Translations under genes and position numbers: made by a program | The notes under the pieces: model-generated | Database searches by the model: none | The model's input: the letters and a program-made list of their open reading frames with translations, nothing else | What the model was told of the DNA's origin: nothing | Assembly: GCF_900197595.1 (NCBI RefSeq) | Contig: NZ_FZLO01000002.1 | Location: forward strand, 310,001-374,000 | Reading direction: 5' to 3' | Source of the DNA: Scatolibacter rhodanostii | GTDB lineage: Bacteria; Bacillota; Clostridia; Oscillospirales; Acutalibacteraceae | DNA: 64,000 nt | Shown: positions 34,319 to 44,375 of the stretch, piece by piece | How positions within the stretch are numbered: position 1 is the first letter of the stretch | Layout of the letters: every line of letters begins with the position of its first letter

Positions 34319-34370
34319 GCAACTATACGACAACAGCAGATTATAGAAGTTTTGGGAGGACAGATGATAA

Positions 34371-34823
34371 ATGCCTATTCAATATCGAAAGTTATCAAGC
34401 GACGATATCCCCATATTTATCAATATGCGCATTAACCAGCTAAGAGAAGAAGGTGCAACTGCAGATATCGATCTAACTCCTTCACTCATTGATTATTACA
34501 CACGTCATATAGCTGACGGTACCTTTATTTCATGGATTGCTTTTGATGGCGACAAAATTGTCGGCACCAGTGGCATATCGTTTATTGAAAAACCGCCGTA
34601 TTATGGTTGTCCAAACGGAAAAATCGGGTTGCTATCCAGCATGTTTACTGCAAAGGAATATCGCAGGCAAGGAATTGCTAAAAAGCTTTTATCATGCGTT
34701 CTCCATGAAGCTAAAAATTATGGCTGCAAAGTGATACAGATTACAGCTTCTGATATGGGCGTTATGCTTTACTCTGATTTTGGATTTGTCAAAAATGAAA
34801 ATTATATGCAGTATAAGCTTTAA
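34371..34823 (+). CDS. GNAT family N-acetyltransferase
   Basis: A 150-residue acetyltransferase with the acetyl-CoA motif EYRRQGIAKKLLSCVLHEAKNYGCKVIQITASDMG at 96-130 and a final LYSDFGFVKNENYMQYKL. The N-terminal IQYRKLSSDDIPIFINMRINQLREEG fits family members acting on small molecules. The start has GGGAGG about 12 bases upstream. It is a single gene between tRNA-Gly and a convergent regulator; the substrate is unknown. Confidence 0.88.
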   Translation: MPIQYRKLSSDDIPIFINMRINQLREEGATADIDLTPSLIDYYTRHIADGTFISWIAFDGDKIVGTSGISFIEKPPYYGCPNGKIGLLSSMFTAKEYRRQGIAKKLLSCVLHEAKNYGCKVIQITASDMGVMLYSDFGFVKNENYMQYKL

Positions 34824-34904
34824 TTCTATGCTTCTTCCAATAAGCCATTTCTTTTCGCCTATAGCAAAAGGGTTCTGCTTATTTTCTTACGATCATGCTC
34901 CTAC

Positions 34905-35807
34905 TTACTCAAAGTATAATTTAAAAAGAATGTCTTGTGCATAGTTCCCGAATTGATCCCCAAACAGTGTAACACCGCCAACATGCTCTGATTCTTTATC
35001 TACTTCGATTTTGAAATCCCACATATTTTTGTGTATATCCAGTTCAGATAGCTTTTTTTCTGAAATTTGGTTGCCATCAATAAAGGTTCCGCTTTCGTTG
35101 ATACGAATTACTTTCATCACGCCATATTGATTAATCTTATCATTCCACCAACTTGGGGTTAATTTGCCCCTTTGCTTACCAAAATCTCCGGGACTAGTCC
35201 AATACCCCAAATAAACTCCATTCAACCAAAAACCAATATCAGAGGGCCAATCTTCATTAATACCAGGTGCTTCAGATGAAATTTCCATAGAGATTTCAAG
35301 CTCTTTGGGTTTTTGCGTTGCCAAAAGAAAATTAGGAATTTTATAATGAACGAAGCCTTGCGAAAACCATAAAATTTTGGCATTGACTCTTTCTGCAAGT
35401 AAGAAAGAGCGTACATCATCAAAGTTGCCAATCACCTTTTTCTCGGTTGCTAAACCACAGGTAGGCGTAACGTCAAAATCGGTGAAATGTCCGATAGGAA
35501 GTACATATTGATGAGAGCGTCTTTCTTTTCGACCTTCGGGCAGTTCAATTTCAATTGTTCTATCTGATGAAAGAGAACAAATCTTTTGAACAGAACCATT
35601 CACTCTCTTTCGCTGTGTTATAATTAGGTTCGCTGTTTCCAGCTTGCGTACATGCATCGTCATGATCGCACTGCTAAGCCCTGAAGCCTCTGCCAGCTCT
35701 TTGATATTCAAAGGCTTTTCGGCTAAGAGATTTAAAATTCTTAATCGCACTGCACTGGCCAATGCTTCATAAACAGGAAGATATTGTTCTTCTGTATTAA
35801 TCCTCAT
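34905..35807 (-). CDS. ArsR-type HTH regulator with C-terminal sensor domain
   Basis: A 300-residue regulator. Residues 9-75 are an ArsR-like winged helix (YEALASAVRLRILNLLAEKPLNIKELAEASGLSSAIMTMHVRKLETANLI). The long C-terminal part is beta-rich (IPNFLLATQKPKELEISMEISSEAP, IGFWLNGVYLGYWTSPGDFG), unlike small metal-sensing ArsR proteins, and lacks their cysteine motifs. Related proteins are often sugar-responsive regulators; no target is evident here. It is divergent from sortase B and has an inverted repeat upstream. Confidence 0.85.
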   Translation of the reverse strand: MRINTEEQYLPVYEALASAVRLRILNLLAEKPLNIKELAEASGLSSAIMTMHVRKLETANLIITQRKRVNGSVQKICSLSSDRTIEIELPEGRKERRSHQYVLPIGHFTDFDVTPTCGLATEKKVIGNFDDVRSFLLAERVNAKILWFSQGFVHYKIPNFLLATQKPKELEISMEISSEAPGINEDWPSDIGFWLNGVYLGYWTSPGDFGKQRGKLTPSWWNDKINQYGVMKVIRINESGTFIDGNQISEKKLSELDIHKNMWDFKIEVDKESEHVGGVTLFGDQFGNYAQDILFKLYFE

Positions 35808-35822
35808 ATAAATTCACCTTCA

Positions 35823-35849
35823 TTCTATTTAATATGATTATAAATTGAA
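35823..35849. promoter_or_regulatory. Inverted repeat before the ArsR-type gene
   Basis: TTCTATTTA (35823-35831) and TAAATTGAA (35841-35849) form a near-perfect palindrome with a 9-base centre, 16 bases upstream of the regulator start. It is a plausible autoregulatory operator. A TTGCTT-N17-TACAAT promoter for sortase (35879-35907, plus strand) lies nearby. Confidence 0.5.
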
Positions 35850-36025
35850 TAGCCGATGAAATCAACCTTTTTCATACATTGCTTTCTTTTTTTTGAAATG
35901 TTACAATAGGGGTAACCTATCAAAATTGTTTGCAGCACAAATCATCAATAAAAAAAATGTCTTTTTCCGCATAACGGCTGCATTCTTTTTTTAAATTTAA
36001 TCTATAGCCCAAGAGGTAAAATAGA

Positions 36026-36808
36026 ATGAAAAAAATGATATATCGACTACTTCTCACCATTAGCATAATTGCCTTTTTGCTTTCAGCTTTTATGGTCGGA
36101 AAATATTTCTATGAGCAATATAAAAGTCAGTCTGATTTTCAGACACTTTCTAGTTCTGTACAATTTCCTATACGCAATTCTGCTACGCTAAACGAAGCAC
36201 CCAACCAATCTGTTCAGTGGTTTGATGCTTATCAAAAACTTTACGACCAAAACCAAGATTTTGTAGGCTGGATTCAAATTGACGACACTAAAATCAACTA
36301 TCCTGTCATGCAAACTGTTAGTGACCCTGAATTTTACCTTCATCGCAATTTCGAAAAACTTGACAGTTCTCACGGTACACCCTTCATCGACTACCGCAAT
36401 GAGTTAGATCCACGCTCTGACAACATTCTTCTTTATGGCCACCATATGAAGGACGGCACCATGTTTGCCGACTTAATTCAATATACTGATTATGATTATT
36501 TTGAAAGTCATCCTATTATTCGCTTTGATACGCTAAATGAATTGTCAGAGTACCAAATTGTTGCTGTCTTTAAAACCCCTTCGGAGGGTGAAAATGTATT
36601 CTTCTATAATGACTATCTCAATTTCACGGATGAACAAGATTTTGAGACCTACCGCCAAGAAGTGCAAAATCGTTCTTTCTATGATACCGGCGTTGATTTT
36701 CAATTTGGAGATAAACTACTTACACTTTCTACCTGTGAATATACCTTAGCCAATAATGGGCGTTTAGCTGTTGTAGCCAAAAAGACAACCAGCATTGTCA
36801 AAGAATAA
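36026..36808 (+). CDS. srtB: Class B sortase
   Basis: A 260-residue membrane-anchored transpeptidase. A signal-anchor segment lies at residues 7-24; the catalytic residues are His140 (LLYGHHMKDG), Cys237 (LTLSTCEY) and Arg246 (NNGRLAVVAKK). The LYGHHM and TLSTC(E/D)Y motifs mark class B. Sortases attach surface proteins to peptidoglycan; class B enzymes recognise NPQTN-like or (S/N)PxTx signals. No substrate gene or heme-uptake genes are nearby, so it may act as the general housekeeping sortase seen in many Clostridia. Confidence 0.93.
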   Translation: MKKMIYRLLLTISIIAFLLSAFMVGKYFYEQYKSQSDFQTLSSSVQFPIRNSATLNEAPNQSVQWFDAYQKLYDQNQDFVGWIQIDDTKINYPVMQTVSDPEFYLHRNFEKLDSSHGTPFIDYRNELDPRSDNILLYGHHMKDGTMFADLIQYTDYDYFESHPIIRFDTLNELSEYQIVAVFKTPSEGENVFFYNDYLNFTDEQDFETYRQEVQNRSFYDTGVDFQFGDKLLTLSTCEYTLANNGRLAVVAKKTTSIVKE

Positions 36809-36845
36809 ATTCACCAAAACGCCATTCGATCTCTTAATAAAACGC

Positions 36846-36886
36846 AAAAGTCACTTGTCTTTTATGCAGACAGGTGACTTTTTTAT
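36846..36886. terminator. Terminator between sortase B and uvrA
   Basis: AAAGTCACTTGTC pairs with GACAGGTGACTTT with one G-T pair; TTTTATAGC follows on plus and TTTTGCG on minus. It serves the convergent genes. Confidence 0.85.
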
Positions 36887-36926
36887 AGCACTCTTTTCAG
36901 ATAAAGTTTTTTATTCTAAAATTCTT

Positions 36927-39749
36927 TTAATTCAAAAGCTTTTTTAGATATTGTCCTGTATAGGAGGATTCTACTGTAGCAATCATTTCCGGCGTTCCCT
37001 CTGCAATAATTTCTCCGCCTCGGTTACCGCCTTCCGGTCCTAAATCGATGATGTGGTCAGCCGTTTTGACAAGGTCTAGATTATGCTCAATCACCAGCAC
37101 GGTATTTCCCGTATCAACCAGCTTTTGCAAAACTTCAATCAGCTTATGAACATCGGCGATATGCAAACCGGTGGTTGGTTCGTCTAAAATATAAATGGTT
37201 TTACCTGTGGGACGTTTGCTCAGTTCTGAAGCTAACTTGACACGCTGTGCTTCACCGCCTGAGAGGGTTGTCGCCGGCTGACCAATTTTAACATAAGACA
37301 ATCCAACATCATAAAGGGTTTGCAATTTTCTGGCTATTTTAGGGATATCTTGGAAGAAATTAAGGCCCTCTTCGACCGTCATCTCTAAAACGTCATGAAT
37401 GTTTTTGCCTTTATATTTAACTTCAAGTGTTTCACGATTATAGCGCTTGCCTTTACAGACATCACACGGAACATAGACGTCCGGCAAGAAGTGCATTTCA
37501 ATGCGCAGAATACCGTCGCCTTGGCACGCCTCACAACGACCACCTTTTACGTTGAAAGAGAATCTGCCCGAATTAAAGCCTCTTACCTTTGCCTCCTGTG
37601 TGCTGGCATATAGCTCACGAATATCCGTAAATAAACCTGTGTAGGTCGCTGGGTTAGAGCGAGGAGTTCGCCCAATTGGCGACTGGTTAATTTGAATCAC
37701 TTTGTCGAGATTCTCAATTCCCTTTATGTCTTCGTGCTTTCCTGCAAATGTTTTGGCACCGTTTAAATCTGCTGCCAATTTTTTGTAGAGAATTTCATTA
37801 ATCAGCGAAGATTTTCCCGAACCCGAAACGCCTGTTACACAAACAAACTCGCCCAAAGGGATGGATACATCAACATGGTGCAGATTATTTTGGTCTGCCC
37901 CCACAATTTCAATCGTCCTTCCGTTTCCTGTACGACGTTTCACCGGAATTTCAATCTTTTTAGCTCCGCTAAGATATTGTCCTGTTAGTGAGCTTTTATT
38001 TTTCAAAATCCCCGCCACTGTTCCGCTATAGACAACCTCGCCGCCATGAATACCTGCACCGGGGCCAATATCTACAATATAGTCAGCTTCACGCATAGTA
38101 TCTTCATCATGCTCTACCACAATGACAGTATTGCCCAAATCACGCAGGTGCTTTAGTGTATCCAGTAATTTGGCATTGTCACGTTGGTGCAGACCAATAC
38201 TCGGCTCATCTAGAATATAGAGAACACCCATAAGAGAAGAACCAATCTGAGTTGCCAAACGAATACGCTGGCTTTCACCGCCTGATAATGTTCCCGAGGC
38301 ACGAGATAAAGTGAGATATTCAAGACCTACACTTTGTAAAAATCCCAAACGAGACTTTACTTCTTTCATGATAGGGGCAGCAATCATCGTTTCTCGTTCG
38401 CTGAGCACAAGTCCATCAATAAACTTCAGGGCTTCTGTTACAGACTGCTCACAGAAATCGCTGATATTGATGCCACCAACTGTCACCGCCAAACTCTCCG
38501 GAGAAAGTCGTTTTCCTCCGCAGGCATCGCAGGGGACAGCCGTCATATACTGCTCAATTTCTTCTTTAATCCAGTTGCTCGAGGTATCTCTGAAACGACG
38601 CTCCAAATTATTAATAACCCCTTCAAAAGGCGCTTCATACTTACCCATGCCATATTCATTGGTACGTTCTAACTTAATTTTCTCTCCCTTTGTACCATAG
38701 AGCAAAATATCAATAATTTCAGGGGAAAGCTCGCCAATTGGCTTGTCCAAAGAAAATTTATACTTTTTAGCAAGACCTTTCATGTACATGGCTGCAATCG
38801 TGCTGCCTTCCATGGCCCAACCGCTGGCTTTCAGTCCGCCTTTATTAATAGAAAGCTTTTTGTCCGGAATAATCAGCCTTGGGTCAATTTTCATAAATAC
38901 CCCTAGGCCAGTACATTTTTTACAGGCACCAAACGGATTATTGAAAGAGAACATTCTGGGAGTCAGTTCTTCCATGCTGCCGCCATGCTCTAAACAGGCA
39001 TAGTTCTGCGAAAATGTAATATCTTCACCGTCAATGACATTGACAACCACTACACCGCCACCCAACGTTGCCGCTGTTTCAACAGAATCAGCAAGGCGCG
39101 AGCGAATATCTTCTTTCATCACCAAACGGTCAATTATAATTTCAATGGTGTGTTTCTTATTCTTTTCAAGCGCAATCGTTTCGCTTAAATCGTAAACCAT
39201 CCCATCTACTCTTACACGCACAAAACCAGATTTTCTCGCGCTTTCAAATTCTTTGGTGTGCTCACCCTTACGTCCTCTGACAACCGGTGCCAAAATCTGA
39301 ATTTTAGTCTTCTCCTCCAAAGCCATGACCTTATCTACAATTTGGTCAACGGTCTGCTGTTTAATTTCTTTGCCGCAAACTGGACAGTGAGGTATGCCGA
39401 TTCTTGCATACATCAAACGCAGATAGTCATAAATTTCTGTAACCGTGCCCACAGTAGAACGAGGATTCTTTGAAGTGGTTTTCTGGTCAATCGAAATAGC
39501 AGGTGAAAGCCCATCAATGCCTTCGACATTTGGCTTTTCCATCTGTCCTAAAAACTGTCTGGCATAAGAGGACAGCGACTCCATATAGCGTCTTTGCCCC
39601 TCTGCATAAATCGTATCAAAGGCAAGAGAAGACTTTCCTGAACCGGAAAGTCCTGTCAATACAACCAATTTGTCTCTTGGAATGGTTACATCTATATTTT
39701 TAAGGTTATGCTCTCTGGCGCCCCTCACTACAATCTTATTATTACCCAT
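36927..39749 (-). CDS. uvrA: Excinuclease ABC subunit A
   Basis: A 940-residue damage-recognition ATPase of nucleotide excision repair. Two ABC cassettes are seen: Walker [36 protein letters not shown] at the N-terminus and [23 protein letters not shown] near residue 640; signature motifs [17 protein letters not shown] and [17 protein letters not shown]. Zinc fingers CPVCG and CEACQGDG...[10 protein letters not shown] are intact. uvrB and uvrC are not in the window. degV follows it 16 bases upstream on the same strand. Confidence 0.97.
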   Translation of the reverse strand: MGNNKIVVRGAREHNLKNIDVTIPRDKLVVLTGLSGSGKSSLAFDTIYAEGQRRYMESLSSYARQFLGQMEKPNVEGIDGLSPAISIDQKTTSKNPRSTVGTVTEIYDYLRLMYARIGIPHCPVCGKEIKQQTVDQIVDKVMALEEKTKIQILAPVVRGRKGEHTKEFESARKSGFVRVRVDGMVYDLSETIALEKNKKHTIEIIIDRLVMKEDIRSRLADSVETAATLGGGVVVVNVIDGEDITFSQNYACLEHGGSMEELTPRMFSFNNPFGACKKCTGLGVFMKIDPRLIIPDKKLSINKGGLKASGWAMEGSTIAAMYMKGLAKKYKFSLDKPIGELSPEIIDILLYGTKGEKIKLERTNEYGMGKYEAPFEGVINNLERRFRDTSSNWIKEEIEQYMTAVPCDACGGKRLSPESLAVTVGGINISDFCEQSVTEALKFIDGLVLSERETMIAAPIMKEVKSRLGFLQSVGLEYLTLSRASGTLSGGESQRIRLATQIGSSLMGVLYILDEPSIGLHQRDNAKLLDTLKHLRDLGNTVIVVEHDEDTMREADYIVDIGPGAGIHGGEVVYSGTVAGILKNKSSLTGQYLSGAKKIEIPVKRRTGNGRTIEIVGADQNNLHHVDVSIPLGEFVCVTGVSGSGKSSLINEILYKKLAADLNGAKTFAGKHEDIKGIENLDKVIQINQSPIGRTPRSNPATYTGLFTDIRELYASTQEAKVRGFNSGRFSFNVKGGRCEACQGDGILRIEMHFLPDVYVPCDVCKGKRYNRETLEVKYKGKNIHDVLEMTVEEGLNFFQDIPKIARKLQTLYDVGLSYVKIGQPATTLSGGEAQRVKLASELSKRPTGKTIYILDEPTTGLHIADVHKLIEVLQKLVDTGNTVLVIEHNLDLVKTADHIIDLGPEGGNRGGEIIAEGTPEMIATVESSYTGQYLKKLLN

Positions 39750-39765
39750 CTTTCCTCCCTATCAA

Positions 39766-40602
39766 TCAGCGGCGGATATATGATAAACCGCAGGCATTTG
39801 GGCCGACATGTGTGCCAACAATGCTGCCAATATCACAAGTGGTAACATCGCGTTTTTTGAGTGTATCATGAAAATACTCTTCAAAATTTTTGATCCCTTC
39901 GGGTGAATTGCTGTGCCCTAGCGTCACGCCATAGTCATTTGAAATCTCATTTTTCTGTATCAGATTTTCCACTAGCTTATAAGCGGCCTTTTTGCCTCTT
40001 GCCTTGCCAACTGTTTCTACCAAGCCATCTTTTATCGTGATGATGGGACAAATGCCTAAAATGCTGGCAAAAAAAGCACTGGTTGCCGAAAGCCGACCAC
40101 CCATTTTAAGATATTTTAAATCTTCAATAACAGCCCACAAATGATTTCTTGGCACAATAGAGGTAATTTGCTCTGCAATTTCAGCTGCCGAAAAACCGCG
40201 GTCACGCATTTTTACTGCTTCTTCTACCAAAAGAGCCAATGCAAAGGTCACGGTCAGTGTATCAACAATATGAATGTTCTCTCCGCCCACAAGGCCTTTT
40301 GCTACAAGTGCCGATTGATAGGTACCGCTCATTTTAGACGAGATAAACAGACAGACAATTTCATCGCCCGCTTCTACATATGGTCTAAAAATATCTTCAA
40401 ACTCAGCGGGTGTAATCTGTGAGGTGGTCGGCAAACTTTCTGCTTTTGATAGTCGCTCATAGAATTCTTCATTGCTAATCTCCACATTAGCCTTAAAGCA
40501 TTCTTCTCCAAAATGAACTCGAAGCGGAATAATTTCGACACCCAGTTCTTCACAGCGCTGCAGGCTTAAATCGCTTGAACTGTCCGTTATAATTCTAAGC
40601 AT
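39766..40602 (-). CDS. DegV family protein
   Basis: A 278-residue protein binding fatty acids, as in FakB, where the FakA/FakB pair phosphorylates exogenous fatty acids. [50 protein letters not shown] and [13 protein letters not shown] are the DegV motifs, with the ligand-contacting Thr-Ser near 58-60 and the KMSGTY serine. The C-terminal [15 protein letters not shown] completes the pocket. No fakA is nearby. It precedes uvrA by 16 bases, so the two may be co-transcribed. Confidence 0.92.
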   Translation of the reverse strand: MLRIITDSSSDLSLQRCEELGVEIIPLRVHFGEECFKANVEISNEEFYERLSKAESLPTTSQITPAEFEDIFRPYVEAGDEIVCLFISSKMSGTYQSALVAKGLVGGENIHIVDTLTVTFALALLVEEAVKMRDRGFSAAEIAEQITSIVPRNHLWAVIEDLKYLKMGGRLSATSAFFASILGICPIITIKDGLVETVGKARGKKAAYKLVENLIQKNEISNDYGVTLGHSNSPEGIKNFEEYFHDTLKKRDVTTCDIGSIVGTHVGPNACGLSYIRR

Positions 40603-40860
40603 AGCACCCTCCCATTCTAACCAATTTCTAAATAGACATAAAATTATTTGTTGATTTATACCTTACATTTCACTCATCATAAAACTTAATAAACAGCAGA
40701 AACACTGTCATTTCACCCATAAAAGAAAATGGTTTTGACACAATTTATTGCTTCTATAAGACTAAATTGATTTTCACAATTATATCACAACCAAACACTT
40801 GTTTCAAGTAGAAGAATTAGGAATTATTGTTTGTAAGACTTCGTTTTATGAACTCGTATG

Positions 40861-41226
40861 TCAGTCTAACAGAACACCGTCAATCCCATATTTCTTGGCT
40901 ATATCTTGAATTCCCTGCTGAATTTCTTCATGCGAAAAGTTTCCTTCTTTCAACTCTTCTTCGCTTTTTTCATTTAGGCTTATATAAAAATCGAGCGCTT
41001 GTCTTAGAACAGCTTTATCGCCTAGGGTCATCGACTCAAATAGGATATTTTCTGCTTCTCCATATCTTTTTTCATACAAAAGACTTTTTATGCGCAAGTT
41101 CAAATCTGTACTGTCAACATTTTGAAACTCTTCTTGTTTATCGGCTCCTTTTTGGAAAACAATGCGTGCCAATGTGTCTACTGACTGCAAAATTTGACGC
41201 ATAACCCAATCTTTCTCATAAACCAT
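40861..41226 (-). CDS. DUF6483 family protein
   Basis: A 121-residue helical protein: MVYEKDWVMRQILQSVDTLARIVFQKG at the N-terminus matches what I recall of DUF6483, followed by DLNLRIKSLLYEKRYGEAENILFESM, a TPR-like helix pair, and ALDFYISLNEKSEEEL. It has no membrane segment or signal. AAGGAG precedes the ATG. The function is unknown; it is a single gene between degV and proB. Confidence 0.75.
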   Translation of the reverse strand: MVYEKDWVMRQILQSVDTLARIVFQKGADKQEEFQNVDSTDLNLRIKSLLYEKRYGEAENILFESMTLGDKAVLRQALDFYISLNEKSEEELKEGNFSHEEIQQGIQDIAKKYGIDGVLLD

Positions 41227-41371
41227 AATGAATGCTCCTTTTTTCTATTTTAACCCACGATTTAAAGAATATCTTTTCTATATTAACTGTATTATAAAAC
41301 CTCTTTCTTTTTTTGACAATATTTAAGGTTGTTTACTGGATTGTTATGCTCTGCTTCAAATGGATTTAGGA

Positions 41372-41401
41372 TTGATTTTCCCCTTTCAATTATGGTAGAA
41401 T
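41372..41401 (+). promoter_or_regulatory. Promoter of proB
   Basis: TTGATT (41372-41377) and TAGAAT (41396-41401) are 18 bases apart, 80 bases before proB. A small TTGAGG/CCTCAA hairpin lies in the leader. Confidence 0.65.
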
Positions 41402-41480
41402 AAATAATACCTAAGTTGAGGTTATCCTCAAAGAATCATAGGTTTACATAAAATAAGCAGAGAAGGTCTTGGAGAAAATC

Positions 41481-42275
41481 ATGAAAAGTATTCAGACGGC
41501 AAAACGAATTGTGATTAAGGTCGGCACTTCGACTCTAACACATGAAAACGGTAAGCTAAACCTCAAACGCATGGACGAAATTTGTCGAGTCATTAGTGAC
41601 TTACAAAATGCCGATAAAGAGATTGTATTAGTCACCTCAGGTGCAATCGGCGTTGGCGTTGGTAAACTTTCCCTGCCTTCACGACCTAGTAAGACCGAAG
41701 AAAAGCAGGCAATTGCTGCTATCGGTCAATGTGAACTCATGTTTATGTATGATAAGTTTTTCAGCGAATATGATCAGGTAGCTGCACAGATTTTGCTGAC
41801 GAAAAATATAACCGATCGAAGCCGCAAAAATGTACAAAACACCTTTAATGAACTATTTCGTTTAGGTGCTGTGCCTGTTGTGAATGAGAATGACACAGTA
41901 GAAACAGCAGAACTGGAGGGCACAAGCTACGGTGATAACGATATGCTTTCTGCTATTGTCAGTGAACTGATTCACGCTGACTCTCTCGTCATTTTCACCG
42001 ATATTGACGGTCTATATGACGCCGACCCCCGCAACAACCCAAACGCTAACATTATTCATCAAGTAGATGATATCACCGATGAAATTCGGGACATTGCCTG
42101 CGGCAGCGGTTCCAATCGAGGCACTGGCGGCATGTCTACCAAAATTTATGCGGCAGATTTTGCCACCTCACACGGTATTCCTGCTTATATCATGAATGGC
42201 AGTGAGCCTGAAAATCTATATAAGCTGATTAATGGCGAAACCATTGGCACTTATTTTGTACCTGCAAACGTATAA
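41481..42275 (+). CDS. proB: Glutamate 5-kinase (without PUA domain)
   Basis: ProB phosphorylates glutamate at the first step of proline synthesis. The start MKSIQTAKRIVIKVGTSTLTHENGKLNLKRM, with GGAG 7 bases upstream, gives 264 residues. The amino acid kinase fold is complete (VTSGAIGVGVGKLSLPSRP, VVNENDTVETAELEGTSYGDNDMLSAIVSELIHADSLVIFTDIDGLYDADP, GSGSNRGTGGMSTKIYAADFA). The C-terminal PUA domain of the 367-residue E. coli enzyme is absent, as in several Firmicutes. proA follows after 211 bases. Confidence 0.95.
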   Translation: MKSIQTAKRIVIKVGTSTLTHENGKLNLKRMDEICRVISDLQNADKEIVLVTSGAIGVGVGKLSLPSRPSKTEEKQAIAAIGQCELMFMYDKFFSEYDQVAAQILLTKNITDRSRKNVQNTFNELFRLGAVPVVNENDTVETAELEGTSYGDNDMLSAIVSELIHADSLVIFTDIDGLYDADPRNNPNANIIHQVDDITDEIRDIACGSGSNRGTGGMSTKIYAADFATSHGIPAYIMNGSEPENLYKLINGETIGTYFVPANV

Positions 42276-42486
42276 ATCATTCATTTAATTTTTGACCAAA
42301 TAAAATTCACCTACACGATAATAAACCAATTTAAGCATTTCTTGAAACAAAAGTATTATTTACTATCGAGATATTTAGCTAGAGTGCCGTGAACTTGGCG
42401 CAGTTTCACCTAACTGCTTTGTCTCGCTATGATAGTGTAAAAGATTGAAGTTCTCAGAAATGCTTTCGGAAAGGATGATTCAGACT

Positions 42487-43728
42487 ATGACAAAGTTACA
42501 GGAAATGGGCAAACTTGCTAAAATCGCTTCTGCCGATTTGGCTTTGGCCGGTTCTGCCAAAACGACGGCTCTGATTGCCGCCGCCAACGCATTGATTGAA
42601 AATACTGCCGACATTCTTTCGGCAAACCAAAAAGATATTGAAAAAGCAGAAGAAAATGGACTGACAGCTGCTATGATTGACCGCCTTCGCTTAACCGAAG
42701 AACGTATTGAAGGCATGGCAAAAGGCATGAGTGATGTCGCAAATGAAAACGACCCTGTCGGGCGTGTGCTGGCAGGCACCGTTCACCCCAAAGGCATCAA
42801 AATAGAGAAAGTAACGGTACCGCTCGGCGTAATCGGTATTATTTTTGAATCTCGCCCCAACGTGACCAGTGATGCGGCAGCTTTGTGTATAAAAGCTGGC
42901 AACGCTGTGATTCTGCGCGGCGGAAAAGAAGCCTATCATTCTAACCGCATGATTACCGATATTCTGGATAAAGCTTTTACCGCAAGCGGATTGCCCAAGA
43001 ACAGCGTTCAATTGGTCGATGATACCTCTCGCGCTTCAGCACAAGAAATGATGAATTTGACTGAATACCTTGATGTATTAATTCCTCGAGGTGGCGCAGG
43101 TCTAATTCAAGCTGTGAAACAGAACTCTAAAGTACCGGTCATTGAAACCGGTGTTGGCATTGTTCATATTTATGTTGATGAATCGGCAGACATCGATATG
43201 GCTTCCAATATCATATTCAACGCCAAAACCACTCGTCCTTCTGTTTGCAATGCTGCCGAAACTTTGCTAGTTCATCAAAGCCTTGCTGAAAAAGCACTGC
43301 CGATTATCAAGGCTAAACTGGACGAAAAACAAGTTGAACTGCGCTGCGACGAAAGAGCGCGTGCTATTCTTCCTGATACAACAGCAGCGGTGCAAGAAGA
43401 TTGGGAGACCGAATACTTAGACTATATTTTGTCTGTCAAAGTGGTCGATTCTTTTGAAGAGGCACTTGCCCATATTGCCCGCTATTCTTCTGGCCACAGT
43501 GAAGCTATTGTTACCGAGAGCTTTACCCGTGCTGAAGAATTCTTAAACCGAGTCGATAGCTCTGCTGTCTATGTCAATGCCTCCACTCGCTTTACCGACG
43601 GCGGCGAGTTTGGCCTGGGTGCTGAAATCGGTATTTCTACCCAAAAGCTGCACGCAAGAGGTCCTATGGGCCTAGAACAGCTCACCTCACAAAAATATTT
43701 GATTCGAGGAAACGGACAGGTGCGCTGA
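42487..43728 (+). CDS. proA: Glutamate-5-semialdehyde dehydrogenase (gamma-glutamyl phosphate reductase)
   Basis: ProA reduces glutamyl phosphate to the semialdehyde. Starting at MTKLQEMGKLAKIASADLALAG gives 413 residues with AAAGGATG upstream; the frame opens 14 codons earlier. VTVPLGVIGIIFESRPNVTSDAAALCIKAGNAVILRGGKEAYHSN and the catalytic Cys region TTRPSVCNAAETLLVH are diagnostic. It has a separate gap upstream from proB, with an inverted repeat near 42391-42411. Its stop overlaps the next gene's start (TGATG). Confidence 0.96.
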   Translation: MTKLQEMGKLAKIASADLALAGSAKTTALIAAANALIENTADILSANQKDIEKAEENGLTAAMIDRLRLTEERIEGMAKGMSDVANENDPVGRVLAGTVHPKGIKIEKVTVPLGVIGIIFESRPNVTSDAAALCIKAGNAVILRGGKEAYHSNRMITDILDKAFTASGLPKNSVQLVDDTSRASAQEMMNLTEYLDVLIPRGGAGLIQAVKQNSKVPVIETGVGIVHIYVDESADIDMASNIIFNAKTTRPSVCNAAETLLVHQSLAEKALPIIKAKLDEKQVELRCDERARAILPDTTAAVQEDWETEYLDYILSVKVVDSFEEALAHIARYSSGHSEAIVTESFTRAEEFLNRVDSSAVYVNASTRFTDGGEFGLGAEIGISTQKLHARGPMGLEQLTSQKYLIRGNGQVR

Positions 43729-44282
43729 TGCGCTATCATCATATTCATCTTTTTGGCGCTTCCGGTTCGGGTACTACCAGTATTGCTAAACGAGCAAGTG
43801 AGCTACTCCAATTCGTCCACTTCGACTCTGACCACTATTTTTGGCTGCCAACAGAAGAACCTTTTGCAGTGGAAAGACCCCGAGAAGAGTGTTACTCACT
43901 AATGGAAAAAGACTTTTCCTCTCACCAAAACTGGATTCTCAGCGGTTCTGTCATCGGTTGGGGCGAAGAGTTAACTCCTTTATTTGATTTAGCAATTTTT
44001 GTGTATGTTCCTGCTGAAATTCGATTAGAACGGCTAAGGAAACGTGAATTTGAACGCTATGGCGATGCTATGATGCCGGGTGGCTTGTACTATGAAAAAT
44101 CGCAGAAGTTTCTTTCTTGGGCAGCCGATTATGACGGCAAACCGAAAAACGGACGCAGTCTAGCTAAACATCAAGAATGGATGAAAACGCTGCCTTGTCC
44201 AATACTTGAAATTGTCAATCTTAATTTTGAAGAAAGTGTGCAAGCGGTTATTCACGCTGTGCAATCTTCAACCTCTATCTAA
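43728..44282 (+). CDS. P-loop kinase-like protein with atypical Walker A
   Basis: A 184-residue P-loop protein related to adenylate kinases and the FlaR/topology-modulation group. The nucleotide loop is GASGSGTTS (10-18), in which the usual Walker A lysine is replaced by threonine; this GTT variant occurs in a known subgroup. VHFDSDHYFWLPTEEPFAVERP and IFVYVPAEIRLERLRKREFERYG are the base and lid parts. It is coupled to proA by a TGATG overlap. Its substrate is unknown. Confidence 0.8.
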   Translation: MRYHHIHLFGASGSGTTSIAKRASELLQFVHFDSDHYFWLPTEEPFAVERPREECYSLMEKDFSSHQNWILSGSVIGWGEELTPLFDLAIFVYVPAEIRLERLRKREFERYGDAMMPGGLYYEKSQKFLSWAADYDGKPKNGRSLAKHQEWMKTLPCPILEIVNLNFEESVQAVIHAVQSSTSI

Positions 44283-44291
44283 AAAATCATC

Positions 44292-44332
44292 ATGGCTCTG
44301 ATTCTCATGCACGATAGTGGAATCAGAGCCAT
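44292..44332. repeat. 13-bp perfect hairpin between two genes
   Basis: ATGGCTCTGATTC (44292-44304) and GAATCAGAGCCAT (44320-44332) pair perfectly over a 15-base loop just after the P-loop gene. No T-run follows on plus; on minus GATGATTTTTTAG follows. It may be an mRNA stabiliser or processing site rather than a terminator. Confidence 0.6.
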
Positions 44333-44375
44333 CAAAAATTCATCTGCTAATAAAGCAGGGATGAGGGGAATTTTT

